Positions 11,492 to 22,539 are shown, counted from the stretch's first letter. The stretch: DNA of 64,000 nucleotides from Torymus aiolomorphi (GCA_036365515.1 CM070874.1:41167083-41231082), one strand, 5' to 3'. Numbers and translations are program-made. Notes: a model not told the origin generated them from the sequence alone.

Positions 11492-11894
11492 TTATCTACT
11501 AAGACTTTCAATTAGATTTTTTATATAATTTAAATTATATTCTTTCAATGACTCCTCTAAATATTCATTATACTTATTTGTTTCTTTTATATTTTCTTCT
11601 ATTTTTGTATTTAATTCGAACAGTCGATTTTCTTCTTCCAATATATGCACGTCTACATTTTTTTTTTCTGGATCCCATAATACTGGAAATTCTGTTTTAT
11701 TTTGGTTTAAATGATTATTGTATTCATCTATTAAATTGTTCATATAATTATTGTGGTCGTGGTCATGTTCTAACAACTGTTTATTTAAATCGTCTAAAAT
11801 TTGAGCTTGTTTAATGGTGTGAACTTCTATAAATTTTTTTTTCTTTTGGATCCCAACGTAATGGTATTGGTTTTACATCACCTTGGTCTGCCAT
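11492..11894 (-). pseudogene. Helitron downstream ORF (coiled coil, two WDP motifs)
   Basis: ATG at 11894 begins MADQGDVKPIPLRWDP. A frameshift in an A-run near 11840 leads into the frame 11776-11492. The protein would be about 130 residues, acidic and Asn/Glu/Lys-rich, with a duplicated motif (PLRWDPKEKK and PVLWDPEKKN) and a predicted C-terminal coiled coil. A homologous C-terminus occurs in the other Helitron (1-102 plus 3979-4030), which suggests it is a regular passenger of this Helitron family and not a chance ORF. I know no function for it. Confidence 0.55.
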
Positions 11895-11984
11895 GTTTTT
11901 TAATTTAATATACTTTGAATTAATATAAATATTATAAAAAATAATTTATAATTTTATTACATAATAAATATAAGAATAATTATA

Positions 11985-13680
11985 ATTGTTCATCAAAAAT
12001 TTCTTTCCACACAATATTGATAATTTCCTCTGTATTTTCCGAATCATTTTGAATAAATATATTATTAGGATTCCTACATCTAGATAGTGCAACATATAAT
12101 TGTCCATGTCAAAACAATGGTTTTCTAATATAAATACCTATAGCATCAAAACTTTGTTCTTGTGATTTATTTATTGTCATACAAAAAGCTAAGAGGATAG
12201 GAAATTGTTTTCTATTAACTATAAATGAAGACGATTCTGCAGTAGTTAATGTTATTCTCGGTATAAAAACTTTATTTCCTGATTTTTCACCTGTTATTAT
12301 TTCAGCTTCTACATTGTATTTAAATAGTCTAATTATTTTTAATCGCATTCCATTGCATAAACCATCGTTTATACTTAAGTTTCTTATTAACATTACTATC
12401 GCATTAATTTTCAGATTTAATTTATGTGGAGGTAAACCTTCACGAATATTATGCAAATATTCAATAGGAAAATTTATGTAAATATTATCATCTGATAGAT
12501 CAACACCTTTATATGTAGCAGTATCTATGCTATAATAAGTCATTTCATCACTATCGATCAATTTTAATATATTATTATTCAGAATAGTTGAATCTTCATT
12601 ATGAGACGTTAAAATGACACTATTCATAGATAAATTATAATTTATATATTTTCAAACAAACATCGTCAGTTTTCCAACTGTTTGGTACTTTGAATGGATT
12701 AATTGTTCCCTCTCCAATATCTCATAAAAATGAAGCGAATTCTTCATTGTTAGAACGAATATTTTTGTTAACTTCATTATATTGAAAAGTGGCCAAATAT
12801 CTGAATATTTTATTGTTTCTTGTATAATTGTGTTTCTACAACCGTTTTTAATAACTGGAAGAATTTGCCGAAAATCTCCTCCTAATACAATTAATTTCTC
12901 CCCAAATGGTAAATTATTATTACAAACATCTCTTAATGTTCTATTTACAATGTCTAAAGCTTTTTTTGGTATCATTGATGCTTCGTCCCAAATGATTGCA
13001 TCTACTTCCCATAATTTTTTCTTATCAGAGTCTAATTTTAAAAATGCACTTTCTATACATTCTAAATCTAAAGGTAATTTAAATGTTTTATGACTTGTCA
13101 TTCCTTTTGGTAATATTTTTGACGCAATACCAGTCCAAGCCATTGATAACATTTTTTTTTCTTTAGACAAAAAGTAAAAAATTAATGTTTTGTATAAAAA
13201 TGTTTTACCTGAACCACCAGGATCGTCTATAAAATGAATCTTATGTGCATTATTTAATAATTTCTCAAAAATATACTTTTGTTCTAAATTTAGTTGAGTA
13301 TACATGTTACTAAACATTTCTTCACAGAATAAAATTTCAGTCTTATTAACTTGATTACATTCAACTTTTAAGATTTTATTTGGTTCAGGCAATCCAAAAT
13401 CTATACATGATTTTTCGTTTCATGATAATATTTCATTTATTTATATGAGGGCATTGTTTAATTTATCATCTTTAAAATCTTCTATGAAAAAGTTATTAAA
13501 TTCCTTCCAAATATTATCACCATTAATATTTTCAGATAGTAAATTCCAAGCAAAAAATTGACGTAGTTGATATCCTAACATAACGTCACAAGCTTCATTA
13601 AAAATATTTTTTATTTGTAAGTCATCATCAACTAAACCCATTTTTATTGCAGTTTCTCTGTATGTGTTATATGTAATTTT
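11985..13680 (-). pseudogene. Helitron PIF1-type helicase domain
   Basis: This is the superfamily 1 DNA helicase half of a RepHel protein, which unwinds DNA during rolling-circle transposition. Reading leftward, a pre-helicase segment lies at 13641-13441. The core at 13392-12652 has Walker A DDPGGSGKTF and Walker B IIWDEASMIPKK, then GGDFRQILPV. The C-terminal part at 12627-12109 has GLCNGMRLKI and AFCMTINKSQEQSFD, and motif VI (HGQLYVALSR) lies beyond a stop at 12109. Breaks occur at about 13440-13395, 12650 and 12109. The pieces are collinear, so this is one decayed gene. Confidence 0.9.
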
Positions 13681-13683
13681 GCT

Positions 13684-13798
13684 TCCTCATAGAGGAAGCT
13701 TTGTGATAGTAAAAAAAAGTATATGAGATACTGTGTTAGAAATGTTATTTAGCAAATTTGGAATCGAAACACACTATTTTTAGAAAATGTCTGTATGG

Positions 13799-13884
<86 letters not shown>

Positions 13885-16005
13885 GTATACGCTGATATCT
13901 CATGATCTACTCGACCGATTTTAACGGGAGAGTGATCATTTTTTTAGATTTTTCTTCCACAATTGGGGTCAATATTCTATTTTTGTAAAATTTAATTTTT
14001 TTTTTATAGCCATTTTTTAATTTTCAAAATTTTTTTTTCGATTTTTTAAATATTTAGAACAAATATTGTTTATATATCATGAATTCTCTGTATGTAGGAT
14101 AAAATTATCTACAATTTAAAAAAAAAAAAAAGTCGGTAGCTATATTTCGTCATAAGTTATTGATGAAAACGTAATTTTTTGTAAATAGGTTATATTTCGA
14201 AATTAAAAAAAGATATTAACATGAATATTTTTTTGATTATAAAGGATATTAAGTACTATAACTTACTAAATTTTTAGGTTTTTTTATTCATTATTTTTTG
14301 AGAAAAAAAATAATTTATAAAAAAAAGTGATTTTCTTTTTCGTTCAATAACTATAGTAAAATTGGCTTAATCACTTTGAATTCTTTGTAGGGGTAGAATT
14401 TGTATACGAATCGAGTGAGTTCTTTGGTCAAAAGGATGGATCCACAAATTTCGAAGATATTTGAGGTTAAAATTTTTTTCAATTTTTTTTTAAATCGTAA
14501 TTTCTCGAGAACGGCTCCATGTATCTAAATGAGGTGGGTGGTATTCGAAGGAGAATTAAATTACCTATATTTTCTAAAAAAAATTAATTCTCTAGCTATC
14601 ACGGTTCTTTTGTTATTAACAAAAACGTAAAAATTGAAAAATGAAAAAAAATGAGTTTTATATGTTCTACTATTACAAGAGTAAAATTGTCTTATTCGCT
14701 TCAAAATTCATTGTAGAGGTATATGCTTGATAGTTCTCGGATGAGTTCTTTTGGCAAAGTGATTGGTTCATAAATTTCAGAGATATTTGAGGTTAAAATT
14801 TTTCTAGACATTTTTAAAATCTATTTCTTGAGGATGGCTCTGTGTATCTGAATGGGATGGGTAGCATTTGAAAGAGAATTAAAATATTTATATTTTCTAA
14901 AAAGAAAAATGTTTTAGTTATCGCGGTTTTTTATTATTAACAAAAATGTAAAACTTGAAAAATTGAAAAATGAAAACAAAAATCTGTCTTTATTAAATTT
15001 TTTAAAATACATCCCCTCACATTATAACAGCCTTTCCCCATAACGCATTCAATATAACACGTTCAATGTTCAACGTAACACGAAAATAAATTTGTTCTCC
15101 GACATCTACCAATTTCATACTCAGTGGTAGTGGTGCAGAATGGGTACATTTCTACCACTGAATATGAATTGGCCATGAAAAAATTACAAGTTAATATTTT
15201 CCATAAAATTTTTCCAATTTTTTTCGTGAAAAATTTATTTTTCGAATTTTAATTTTATATGAAAATGTATAATTTCATCTATCTCTCACGAGATGAAAAT
15301 TACGTAAAAAGTTGTGCATTAATGTGGAATGATCGTTTGACAAAATTTTCTAACTTTAAAGTAATTTTGACAATAACTTTATTGTCATTGATAGTTTAAT
15401 TAAAATGCAATATAAGACTACTTCTTTAATTTATAATTTTCTTTAATTTAGTTTATAATTAAATTTAATTTAATTTATAAAAAGATAATTTTAGTTTATA
15501 ATATCTCTGAAAATTATGAACCAATCATTTTGCCAAAAAAACTCTGCCGAGAACTATCAATAAAATCAATAAAACCTGTACAATGAATTTTGAAACGAAT
15601 AAGACAATTTTACTATCGTAATAGTTGAACATCCAAAACTCATTTTTTTTAATTTTAAAATTTTTACATTTCTGTTAATAACAAAAGAACCGTGATAGCT
15701 AGAAAATTAATTTTTTTTAGAAAATATAGGTAATTTAATTATGTTTCGAATGCTATAAATTACATTCAGATACACAGAGCTCTAAATATCAGTTGCAAAT
15801 TTATAGGTAATTGTGATATATATTTTATGTATGTGAAATTTTGTGGAAATGTATATCTATAATCTATAAAAATTTGAATAAATTATGTTGGAGTTTTGTT
15901 ATTTCTGTCTTTCTGAAGTATTAAATTTTAAATATTGGAATTAAAAATTAATTAAAGGAATCAGTGAAGAAGCTACGTGCCAATGAATTGGCAGCGGTTT
16001 TTTCA
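13684..16005. repeat. 2.3-kb noncoding insertion inside the Helitron gene
   Basis: It separates the Rep-side segment ending SFQDLRT (about 16010) from YNTYRETAIKMG (about 13680), which are adjacent in Helitron proteins. It is AT-rich and has no ORF. It begins with the palindrome CTTCCTCATAGAGGAAG and has a (GT)n microsatellite. Diverged direct copies of a block of about 270 bp are near 14340-14560 and 14650-14850. A further copy near 15490-15750 is inverted relative to 14560-14800. Class not identified. Confidence 0.6.
13801..13882. repeat. (GT)n microsatellite
   Basis: There are about 41 uninterrupted GT units, preceded by ATGTCTGTATGGAT. Confidence 0.98.
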
Positions 16006-16261
16006 TACGTTCGTAAATCTTGAAACGAAATTGCACCTTTAACACGATTTAAAATTAATTTTAAATGAAATCGTTCAAAATCCTTTGGAGAAACAATATT
16101 TAAACGACCTATTATATAATTTTCTTGATTTCGTTTTCGTTTTATCCAACATTTATTTTTAAAGTTGTTATATTTAGGTATATTAACATATTTTATATTC
16201 CTTGCATAATTATCTTTTTTATTTAAATCAAACCATGCTGTTAATGTTGTTTTATAATTTT

Positions 16262-16594
16262 CTAAAGCTTCAGTCTCGTTATTTTCTTCAAAAATAATTC
16301 TTTGTTGATTTTCTGTATAAACTGATAGACTTATTACTGTATGTTTTCTACCACATAAAGGAAATTTTTCCAATCGCCAAGCTGCTTCCATTCGACTTAA
16401 AAAACTTCCATCAACAAATTGAGTAATCTAAAGCTTCAGTCTCGTTATTTTATTCAAAACAATTCTTTGTTGATTTTCTGTATGAACTGATAGACTTATT
16501 ACTGTATGTTTTCTATCACATAAAGGAAATTTTTCCAATCGCCAAGCTGCTTCCATTGGACTTAAAAAACTTCCATCAACAAATTGAGTAATTT
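16262..16594 (-). repeat. 166-bp tandem duplication within the Helitron gene
   Basis: The segment CTAAAGCTTCAGTCTCGTTA ... ACAAATTGAGTAAT occurs twice head to tail (about 16262-16428 and 16428-16594). It duplicates the FVDGSFLSPMEAAWRLEKFP to TENQQRI coding portion. The copies differ at a few bases, so the duplication is not very recent. Confidence 0.9.
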
Positions 16595-17221
16595 CGTCAT
16601 ATATATTACCATAATTGGTATCATTAACTTTTTTTAATTTACATAATGCTCTATCTCCACCTTTATGTATGTAATCAAATATATATTTTATACTTTGAAT
16701 ATTAGCGCAATATTCTACATTAATGTGACACTTATATTTTTTAAATAAAAAACTATTATAAGGTACTACCATAGAATTATCTACTGAGATTAATTGACTG
16801 TTATTTTTGCTTTATACGTAAAATTTTCTGAGGTATTATTTCTTCGTTTATATTCTGGATAACCATTCTTTTTAAATTTTATATAATTTGTAAATGATTT
16901 AGGAAAATTTTTTTTACATATACTTTTATCTTTTATATAACAAGGAGAACTATGTGTATGCGGTCCATGGAGCATGTGTTTAATTACTAATTTTTGTAAG
17001 TTTTCATCTTCATTTTTGTCTGGTATTTCTGCAGATATATATTAATCGTATAAATATTATTATATTTATTGTATAAATATATAATATAATATCTCCAAAT
17101 ATTTTATTTTCTTTTATGTCATCTAATAATGACATTAATTTTGTATGAAATAATCTAACTGCTATATTTAGAATATCATTTGGTGTAGTCCTTACAGGAA
17201 ATTTTTGCAAAACTTCTTTTA

Positions 17222-17571
17222 TGTAGTTAATTGTCGCAAATGGCAGTCATAGTAGAAAGTTAAGTAAGTTAGGAAGCTGATGGTTCTACTGCCTAGGTAG
17301 TAATTAAATAAAAACAAAAGTTTTAAAAAAAATTTTTCCGACATTTCGGACGGTTTATTTCCGTCCCTTTTCAAGGTCTGTGAAAATAAACACGAAATAC
17401 AAGTTTTTTCTCCTTTTTTTTATGTTAATAAACTTGTATTTCGTGTGTATTTTCACAGACCTTGAAAAGGGACGGAAATAAACCGTCCGAAATGTCGGAA
17501 AAAATTTTTTAAAAACTTTTGTTTTTATTTAATTACTACCTAGGCAGTAGAACCATCAGCTTCCTAACTTA
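17222..17571. mobile_element. Foldback element with arms of about 145 bp and a 14-bp target duplication
   Basis: CAAAACTTCTTTTA flanks it at 17208-17221 and 17572-17585. The arms are near-perfect inverted copies, starting TAAGTTAGGAAGCTGATGG (about 17262) and ending CCATCAGCTTCCTAACTTA (17571), with the centre near 17410-17430. About 40 bp precede the left arm. Removing it rejoins the Helitron Rep coding sequence (WQELKEVLQKFP). RNA from it would form a long hairpin. The transposon class is not clear, and 14 bp is long for common DNA transposons. Confidence 0.8.
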
Positions 17572-18404
17572 CAAAACTTCTTTTAGTTCTTGCCACTTAG
17601 GATTAGATGTTTGTTACGTGACAACTGATAAAGGTTGTCACGCGACTTGTTTAATGTTTTAAATATTTCGGTTGATCCCCTAAGGGTATCAATTCACCCT
17701 TACCTGGCAGGAACCTGGCCGCTATCCTGGTCACTCTTACACTCCCATACGAGTAAGAGTGCAGCAGATCTACTCTCTTACGATTATTAGTTTCGGTATC
17801 TTTTTATATACGGGAGGTGGGGAGAAAGCAAATATACTACCTTCAAATTCAAAGCGTAATTTATTTCTATAGTCTTATTTAATACAAATCTAAGCGTATC
17901 TAGTTCTACGCATATTCTGATAAACTAGGTAGGTTGGGTGATCACGATATTTCAATCAGCGCCAGGGTACGATTCGTGCCCTTGAGAGCCACAAGGTAGT
18001 TAATTAATCCCTTCACGAGTGTTAATAAGACGAAGGAAAAACGCCAAAGATATCCCCGAGAGCCCGGGAGGGTCTCTCCGCCAATAGTAGGTATCCCCGG
18101 GTACCCGTGGCACAACTTTGGCTCGCGATTGCAGAGGATTGCGACCTCGCACCGTTAAGGGTCGACTGTGTTTGATGGGAAACGTACGGAGTTGCTCGGA
18201 TTGCAATGATGAGGACCAGTGCGGGAAGGGCCGTCCGTACTTGGCCACAAGCGGGTCTACTATGTCTTGGGTATTTTGCCGCGAGCCACCGTTCTCCTCT
18301 TCAATCCCGACGTAAAGAAGCGGCTGCGAGCTTTTAGACAGCCTTGGGGAGGGAGAGCCTTATAAGACAGTGTTCCGTGGAGGGGTCCGGCTTCGCCGCG
18401 CCCC

Positions 18405-18660
18405 GTGCGGGCCGTGCGAAGATCCGCACAAAGCGGAGAGGCCGATAACTGCTTGCGCGCTGCCGTCCCGATACACCTTCCCAATTGCAGCGGCGGCTGG
18501 GGCGCGCTGCTGTAGTGGCGAGCGGGCCGTGCGAAGATCCGCACAAAGCGGAGAGGCCGATAACTGCTTGCGCGCTGCTATAGTGGCGCAACTCCTATAG
18601 GAGAGAGAGAGCGGCTCCGCAGAAGACCCGCACAAAACGGAGAGACCGATAACTCGTGCT
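18405..18660. repeat. GC-rich internal direct repeats of the LTR
   Basis: GGGCCGTGCGAAGATCCGCACAAAGCGGAGAGGCCGATAACTGC-type units occur at about 18405, 18527 and, diverged, 18612. The same trio is in the other LTR at about 32683, 32804 and 32888. They lie mid-LTR and may be regulatory. Confidence 0.8.
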
Positions 18661-19326
18661 TGCTGTTCAGCCACTCGCTTTACCCGGACGGGGAAGAAAG
18701 GAGAAGATGTGAAGATAAGGGAAAGACTCAATGGAAGGGAGATGACCCTCAAAGATGCGCGGTGATTCGGTCGATGCTCTTGGTTTTACAATAGTTATAA
18801 TGGGGCCCGAACCCCGGTTCAACCTCTGGAGAGAGAGAGCTCCCAAACTACAAGGACTATTCAGCGGTCGCGTATTCGTCACGTGGCGCTGTTTGAAATA
18901 TGCATATATAATGTATTCCCTCTTAAGACGCGTCGCACAAAAATAACAGAAAAAATTATATATTCGCTTAGGGCGCACACACTTCCCTGGGATATGGCAC
19001 AATGGGTTATACTTAATCACTAACACTTAATAGTAACTTGTATCGCTATTCACAAAACAATTACAATATGTAGTCGGGAGACAGAGAATCCTTAGTTGGT
19101 ATAGAAACAAAAAGGTGCTCGCCCCCTTTTCTATGGTATTGATTCCCCAATTACACGATTTTTTATTAACGATATTTCGTCGTACAACCTATAAAAATTG
19201 ACAAAAATGACAAAACCCAGAAAAGTGTAAACCCAACTTATTTATTTCCCTTTTTTTTCTTTGATTATTGCCGAATCTAAAATAGCGTTGAAGGAAAAAA
19301 AATGGAAAACCGAAATTAATTAAAAG

Positions 19327-19332
19327 TATATA

Positions 19333-19417
<85 letters not shown>
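19327..19417. repeat. (TA)n microsatellite inside the LTR
   Basis: It is about 45 TA units long. In the partner LTR the equivalent tract (33602-33682) is the point where the 21-kb block is inserted. Confidence 0.97.
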
Positions 19418-19420
<3 letters not shown>

Positions 19421-20139
19421 TCACATATTATGTTAACAGTAACGAATTATTTATCGCTATAAGAATTATAATTAATACCTTGGGATTTCTCCTTTTGTTG
19501 TCTCTTCGTTTTCTATGTGCGCTTATATTTCTGTCCACTTCTGTTTTATTTCACACTTCCACGAAATTATTATAACTATACTATCAACTCAACACTTCTA
19601 GTCCTATACACTATATTTATTATTTTTTTCTTTTTGTATTGTACTACTTATTGTACTTGGACCACGTATTAGGCTTCGCACTTATGCGAGCTTCGGATAC
19701 AGTATGTACTCTTCACTTTTCGAATCGACTCGCACTGCCGCGCGGCTGAAGTTAAGCGCCAATGCATGGCTTCACCCGCGCGTCCTTCTCTCTCGCACTC
19801 GTGTGCTCAGGAGTGTCGGTAACCGGCCTGCGCCTGGCAGGTGCTGCCTCCGGTGAAGTTACGGCCGCATCAAGCGGTTTTTCAAACACGTGCAGCGCAA
19901 GCTGTTGCTGCGTGGTCAGCATCACACGAGCAGCTCGACTACCTCCCCCACGAGCACGACCGGACGAGGGTGTTACATTTCATAAATGATATGCTCGAAA
20001 GAATGCGCTACTTACGTAGTCGGAAACGCTCACAAGGAACGCATTCCTCGATTCGTTATGGCAAGTAAAAAAAAAACGGAAAGGAAAATAATCTATCGAA
20101 ATAAAATAAAAGAGCAAAATTTTTATCTGTCACGTAACA

Positions 20140-20154
20140 CCCTCCCCCGATTAG
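20140..20154 (-). promoter_or_regulatory. Polypurine tract of the errantivirus-like element
   Basis: On the minus strand TAATCGGGGGAGGG lies immediately before the LTR start TGTTACGTG. This is the expected plus-strand priming site. Confidence 0.75.
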
Positions 20155-20325
20155 AATTGTTGTCGTCTCGACAAATCACAAGCGGTTGGGTTGATGAAGC
20201 GAAGGAAGTCATGCTGAGCGAATGGTGTCCCTTGTTGAGTCGCGGCGTGTTGTAGACTCCCAGGGCTAAGGTCCATTACAGAGAGCGCCAAAGCGCGTAA
20301 GGTTCTTGGGTGGAGTTGACATCCC

Positions 20326-21702
20326 CTATAGTTGTAATCCCTGGAGGTCGAGTAGGGAGCTGACAGGGTCTATTACCAGGTTCGGCTGGTTGTCCTCTTT
20401 AGGGTTAGTCTTGAGGAATTCCTCGAGTAAGGAGATGGGGTCCCTTTCCGTGCCTTCTGATTCAATGGTTCGTTCTCCACAGGGGAGGGCACCCCTATAA
20501 TCCCAATTAGATGGGTGGTAATTGCGTTGATGTTCCTCGTAGTCGTCTCGGTGGATCGCCTGTCCACAGGACCAGTGTAACTTCCCTTCGGGTTGGGAGA
20601 ATTGGCGCAGCGGATAGGCTTCGAGGGGTGCCTTGACGACCCTGGTTCCCGGACCGAACCTCGCACGATATTTACGATGTCCTTCCTCCAAGGCTTTCCT
20701 CGCTTCCTCCGGGGTGTTGTATTCAATGAAACCTTGGGTTTGAGGCGAGCAACGTACTGGCATCATCCTTATGGCCCCATACTTAATGGTCCCAAACCTT
20801 CCGTGTTCAGCCTTGATGTTGAGGTTGTCATCCTGGTCCGGTGTAGGGTGGTGCACGATCTTAGCGTAGCGGTCGAAATGCGTAGGGTTGGATGCATGCA
20901 GGCCCCTTTTTGCATCCTCTGGGTTTTGATACTGAACGAATCCTTGATAGCCCCCGGTCTTCATGCGGACCGCTTCCACATGTGGATTTCCTCCAATCCT
21001 TCTATACTCCTCTTTGATGTCTTCGAGTTTTTGTCCGTAGGGAACTAGGATGTGTAGTCGACAGAGGTCGACATTCTCTTCCTCCTTGGGCTCCGGGGAG
21101 TGCAGGCATACCACCGGGGACGGGTCCGGGCTCGTGACTGATTCGGGTACCTCTATCTTCAGGAGATTGGTGGGCTGACGAGCGGCGCCCAACTTGGCTC
21201 TCCAATAGTCGTAGGCCTGGCGGCAAGCAGCCGGGGCCAGATATTCGACTTCCAGCCGCAGGGAATTCTCCTGCCCTTCCAATTTCCAGTTAGGTTTCGT
21301 TTCACCGAACTCGCCCATTGACCGGAGCAGTCCAGGGAGATCGGTGCAGCGACATTCCAAGCGGAGGGTATTTCTGCTTCTCGCGTCTCGAATTACCGCT
21401 AGGAGTTCGAAGTCTTCGTCGATCATTATTTCGTCCGAAAGGGGGGTCATTGGATTCTCTTTATGTTCGGGGACGAAAGATAATAGCAGGGCATGGGCGT
21501 CCTCAGCTGCACCTTCGTCTTGGTATATCGCAGTGACGTCTATCAGCCCTGCGGCGCGTCGGAGTACGGTGAGTCCTTTCAGATCCCCTACTCCCCATAG
21601 TGTTTGTTTCAAGGCGCCTGGACGCGTATGTTCATTGCAGGTAATCGTCAAGGTAGCGGGGGCGGTAATCCTAACATTCACTATTTCCAGTTGGAGATCC
21701 AT
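20326..21702 (-). CDS. Accessory protein with four RRM-like modules and a Cys/His C-terminal segment
   Basis: This is a 458-codon intact ORF between env and the 3' LTR. The predicted pattern is four beta-alpha-beta-beta-alpha-beta-like modules at about residues 14-76, 98-172, 214-285 and 293-357. The last two have RNP1-like strings (GYQGFVQY at 251-258, TQGFIEY at 322-328), each followed by a helix of the PEDAKRGL/PEEARKAL type, as in RNA-recognition motifs. A Cys/His segment follows at 376-396 (C379, H384, H391, H396). There is no signal peptide or membrane segment. The ATG stands 2 bases behind a strong splice acceptor, so it is probably made from a spliced mRNA. A role in viral RNA export, packaging or suppressing host silencing is inference; I know no such gene in errantiviruses. 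It could also be a captured host RNA-binding gene. Confidence 0.7.
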   Translation of the reverse strand: MDLQLEIVNVRITAPATLTITCNEHTRPGALKQTLWGVGDLKGLTVLRRAAGLIDVTAIYQDEGAAEDAHALLLSFVPEHKENPMTPLSDEIMIDEDFELLAVIRDARSRNTLRLECRCTDLPGLLRSMGEFGETKPNWKLEGQENSLRLEVEYLAPAACRQAYDYWRAKLGAARQPTNLLKIEVPESVTSPDPSPVVCLHSPEPKEEENVDLCRLHILVPYGQKLEDIKEEYRRIGGNPHVEAVRMKTGGYQGFVQYQNPEDAKRGLHASNPTHFDRYAKIVHHPTPDQDDNLNIKAEHGRFGTIKYGAIRMMPVRCSPQTQGFIEYNTPEEARKALEEGHRKYRARFGPGTRVVKAPLEAYPLRQFSQPEGKLHWSCGQAIHRDDYEEHQRNYHPSNWDYRGALPCGERTIESEGTERDPISLLEEFLKTNPKEDNQPNLVIDPVSSLLDLQGLQL

Positions 21703-21704
21703 TT

Positions 21705-21740
21705 CTGAAAGAACACAAAAAAAAAATAATATTAGCTTGT
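21705..21740 (-). promoter_or_regulatory. Splice acceptor before the RRM-like ORF
   Basis: The minus strand reads a GCTAATATTA branch-like site, a run of T, then TGTGTTCTTTCAG, with the ORF's ATG two bases later. This is a consensus 3' splice site. Confidence 0.7.
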
Positions 21741-21879
21741 CATATGATTAAAAGGTGTGAACCGAGAAAATGAAAGGATAGGCCAAAAGGGAGAAGGTGA
21801 ACGAGATTCAAATTAAAGCGCTAAAGTTTGTTGTAATTTACAAGGTCCTCTAACATTTCTTAGTTTCGATCTCTCGCTG

Positions 21880-22539
21880 TCTCTGGCAGGTGGTGAGGTG
21901 TAACTCTCGATTCCTCACATCAATAGAGTAACCGCAGGGCAAATGTCTTTTCCTGGTGAGTCTCCTGGTGGTTTTACATTGCCCCTGGGCGGGTCGGGCT
22001 TGGTAGATGGAGGCACATTCTCGTAAGGAGAGAGAGGCATGGCGGCGATGATGGCATCTATCGAACCCATGAGACAGCCGCCCGTGGTTATCTCGAGCGG
22101 TGTAACAATATTCCATTCGCCCGAACCGGGCGAAATGTCTGAAGAACTTTTCCTCAACCTTCTGTTCAGCCAACAACTTGAGCGCCATGGTGGGTTTTCT
22201 TCCTGTCCAAGGTAACAAGCAGAAAATTCTTCTGGGGTCGATCGGGTTGACTTCTCTAGTTGGTCGGATGACATGAACCTCGGATTTGATTCGCGGGGGC
22301 GATGGCGGATGAGATCGGCCGGAGGATCCTATCTTTAAAGTCGCTTATAACAACCACAATTCCTTCTCTCGTTCAGCCTTTTCGGCCTGTTGGGTGGTCT
22401 CAAAGGTAACTCTAACCGTATGAGTGCCGATAGTCTCTGAAAGTATGTGCGTAGCGACAATGGTGCCGGCAGGTTGGAAACATGATACGATGGCTTCTGG
22501 TGTAAGATCCTTTCCGCAAGTGACCATAACCTCGCGAGA
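21880..22539 (-). pseudogene. RRM-like segment upstream of the accessory ORF (broken)
   Basis: From ATG 22539 one module reads VMVTCGKDLTPEAIVSCF ... THTVRVTFETTQQAEKA, fitting the RRM fold, up to a stop at 22345-22347. The same frame continues to a second module (KVEEKFFRHFARFGRMEYCY) until about 22060, where the frame changes to the one ending at 21915. It may be an N-terminal exon of the RRM-like gene or a separate, decayed gene. Which one cannot be settled from sequence alone. Confidence 0.45.

Larger units (their letters stand above)
5486..17611 (-). mobile_element. Minus-strand Helitron, 5' end missing, with nested insertions
   Basis: The 3' end on the minus strand is GGGGGTACCCCCTAG (5500-5486) followed by T. 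The coding parts read leftward: Rep-like domain fragments (15948-17611), a PIF1-type helicase (11985-13680) and a small downstream ORF (11492-11894). The Rep reading frame is cut at 17611 by the LTR of the gypsy element, and I cannot find the 5' remainder in this window. Insertions are copia (6442-11283), a noncoding block (about 13684-16005) and a foldback element (17222-17571). Confidence 0.85.
15948..17611 (-). pseudogene. Helitron Rep-side (helitron_like_N) fragments
   Basis: Fragments follow family order on the minus strand. SNPKWQEL lies at about 17586-17611. KFPVRTTPNDILNIAVRLF and LLDDIKENKIFGDI lie at 17210-17080. AEIPDKNEDENLQKL and MLHGPHTHSSPC with ICKKNFPKSF lie at 17035-16880. 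The segments YIFDYIHKGGDRA, FVDGSFLSPMEAAWR and TTLTAWFDLN then lead to IGRLNIVSP and SFQDLRTY. The stretch that should carry the HUH histidines (normally EFQKRGLPH-type) is replaced by AT-rich near-duplicate sequence at 17035-17085. The Rep active site is therefore absent, and several frameshifts are present. Confidence 0.85.
17612..20139 (-). repeat. 3' LTR of the errantivirus-like element, 2528 bp
   Basis: It starts (plus strand) TGTTACGTGACAACTG and ends TCTGTCACGTAACA, with 12-bp perfect inverted termini. It contains a (TA)n tract at 19327-19417. The right LTR matches it to that tract with roughly 2 percent differences by eye and lacks about 45 bp just inside its internal-side end. The length is large for an errantivirus LTR. 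Confidence 0.88.

Noticed and set aside
13801..13882. CRISPR-like or other spaced repeat array
   Set aside because: Simple GT microsatellite, no spacers. No CRISPR array anywhere in the window.
18000..19026. Several short ORFs within the LTRs (for example 18360-18752 and 32636-33067)
   Set aside because: They lie in the LTR repeat region, lack recognisable domains and differ between LTR copies.
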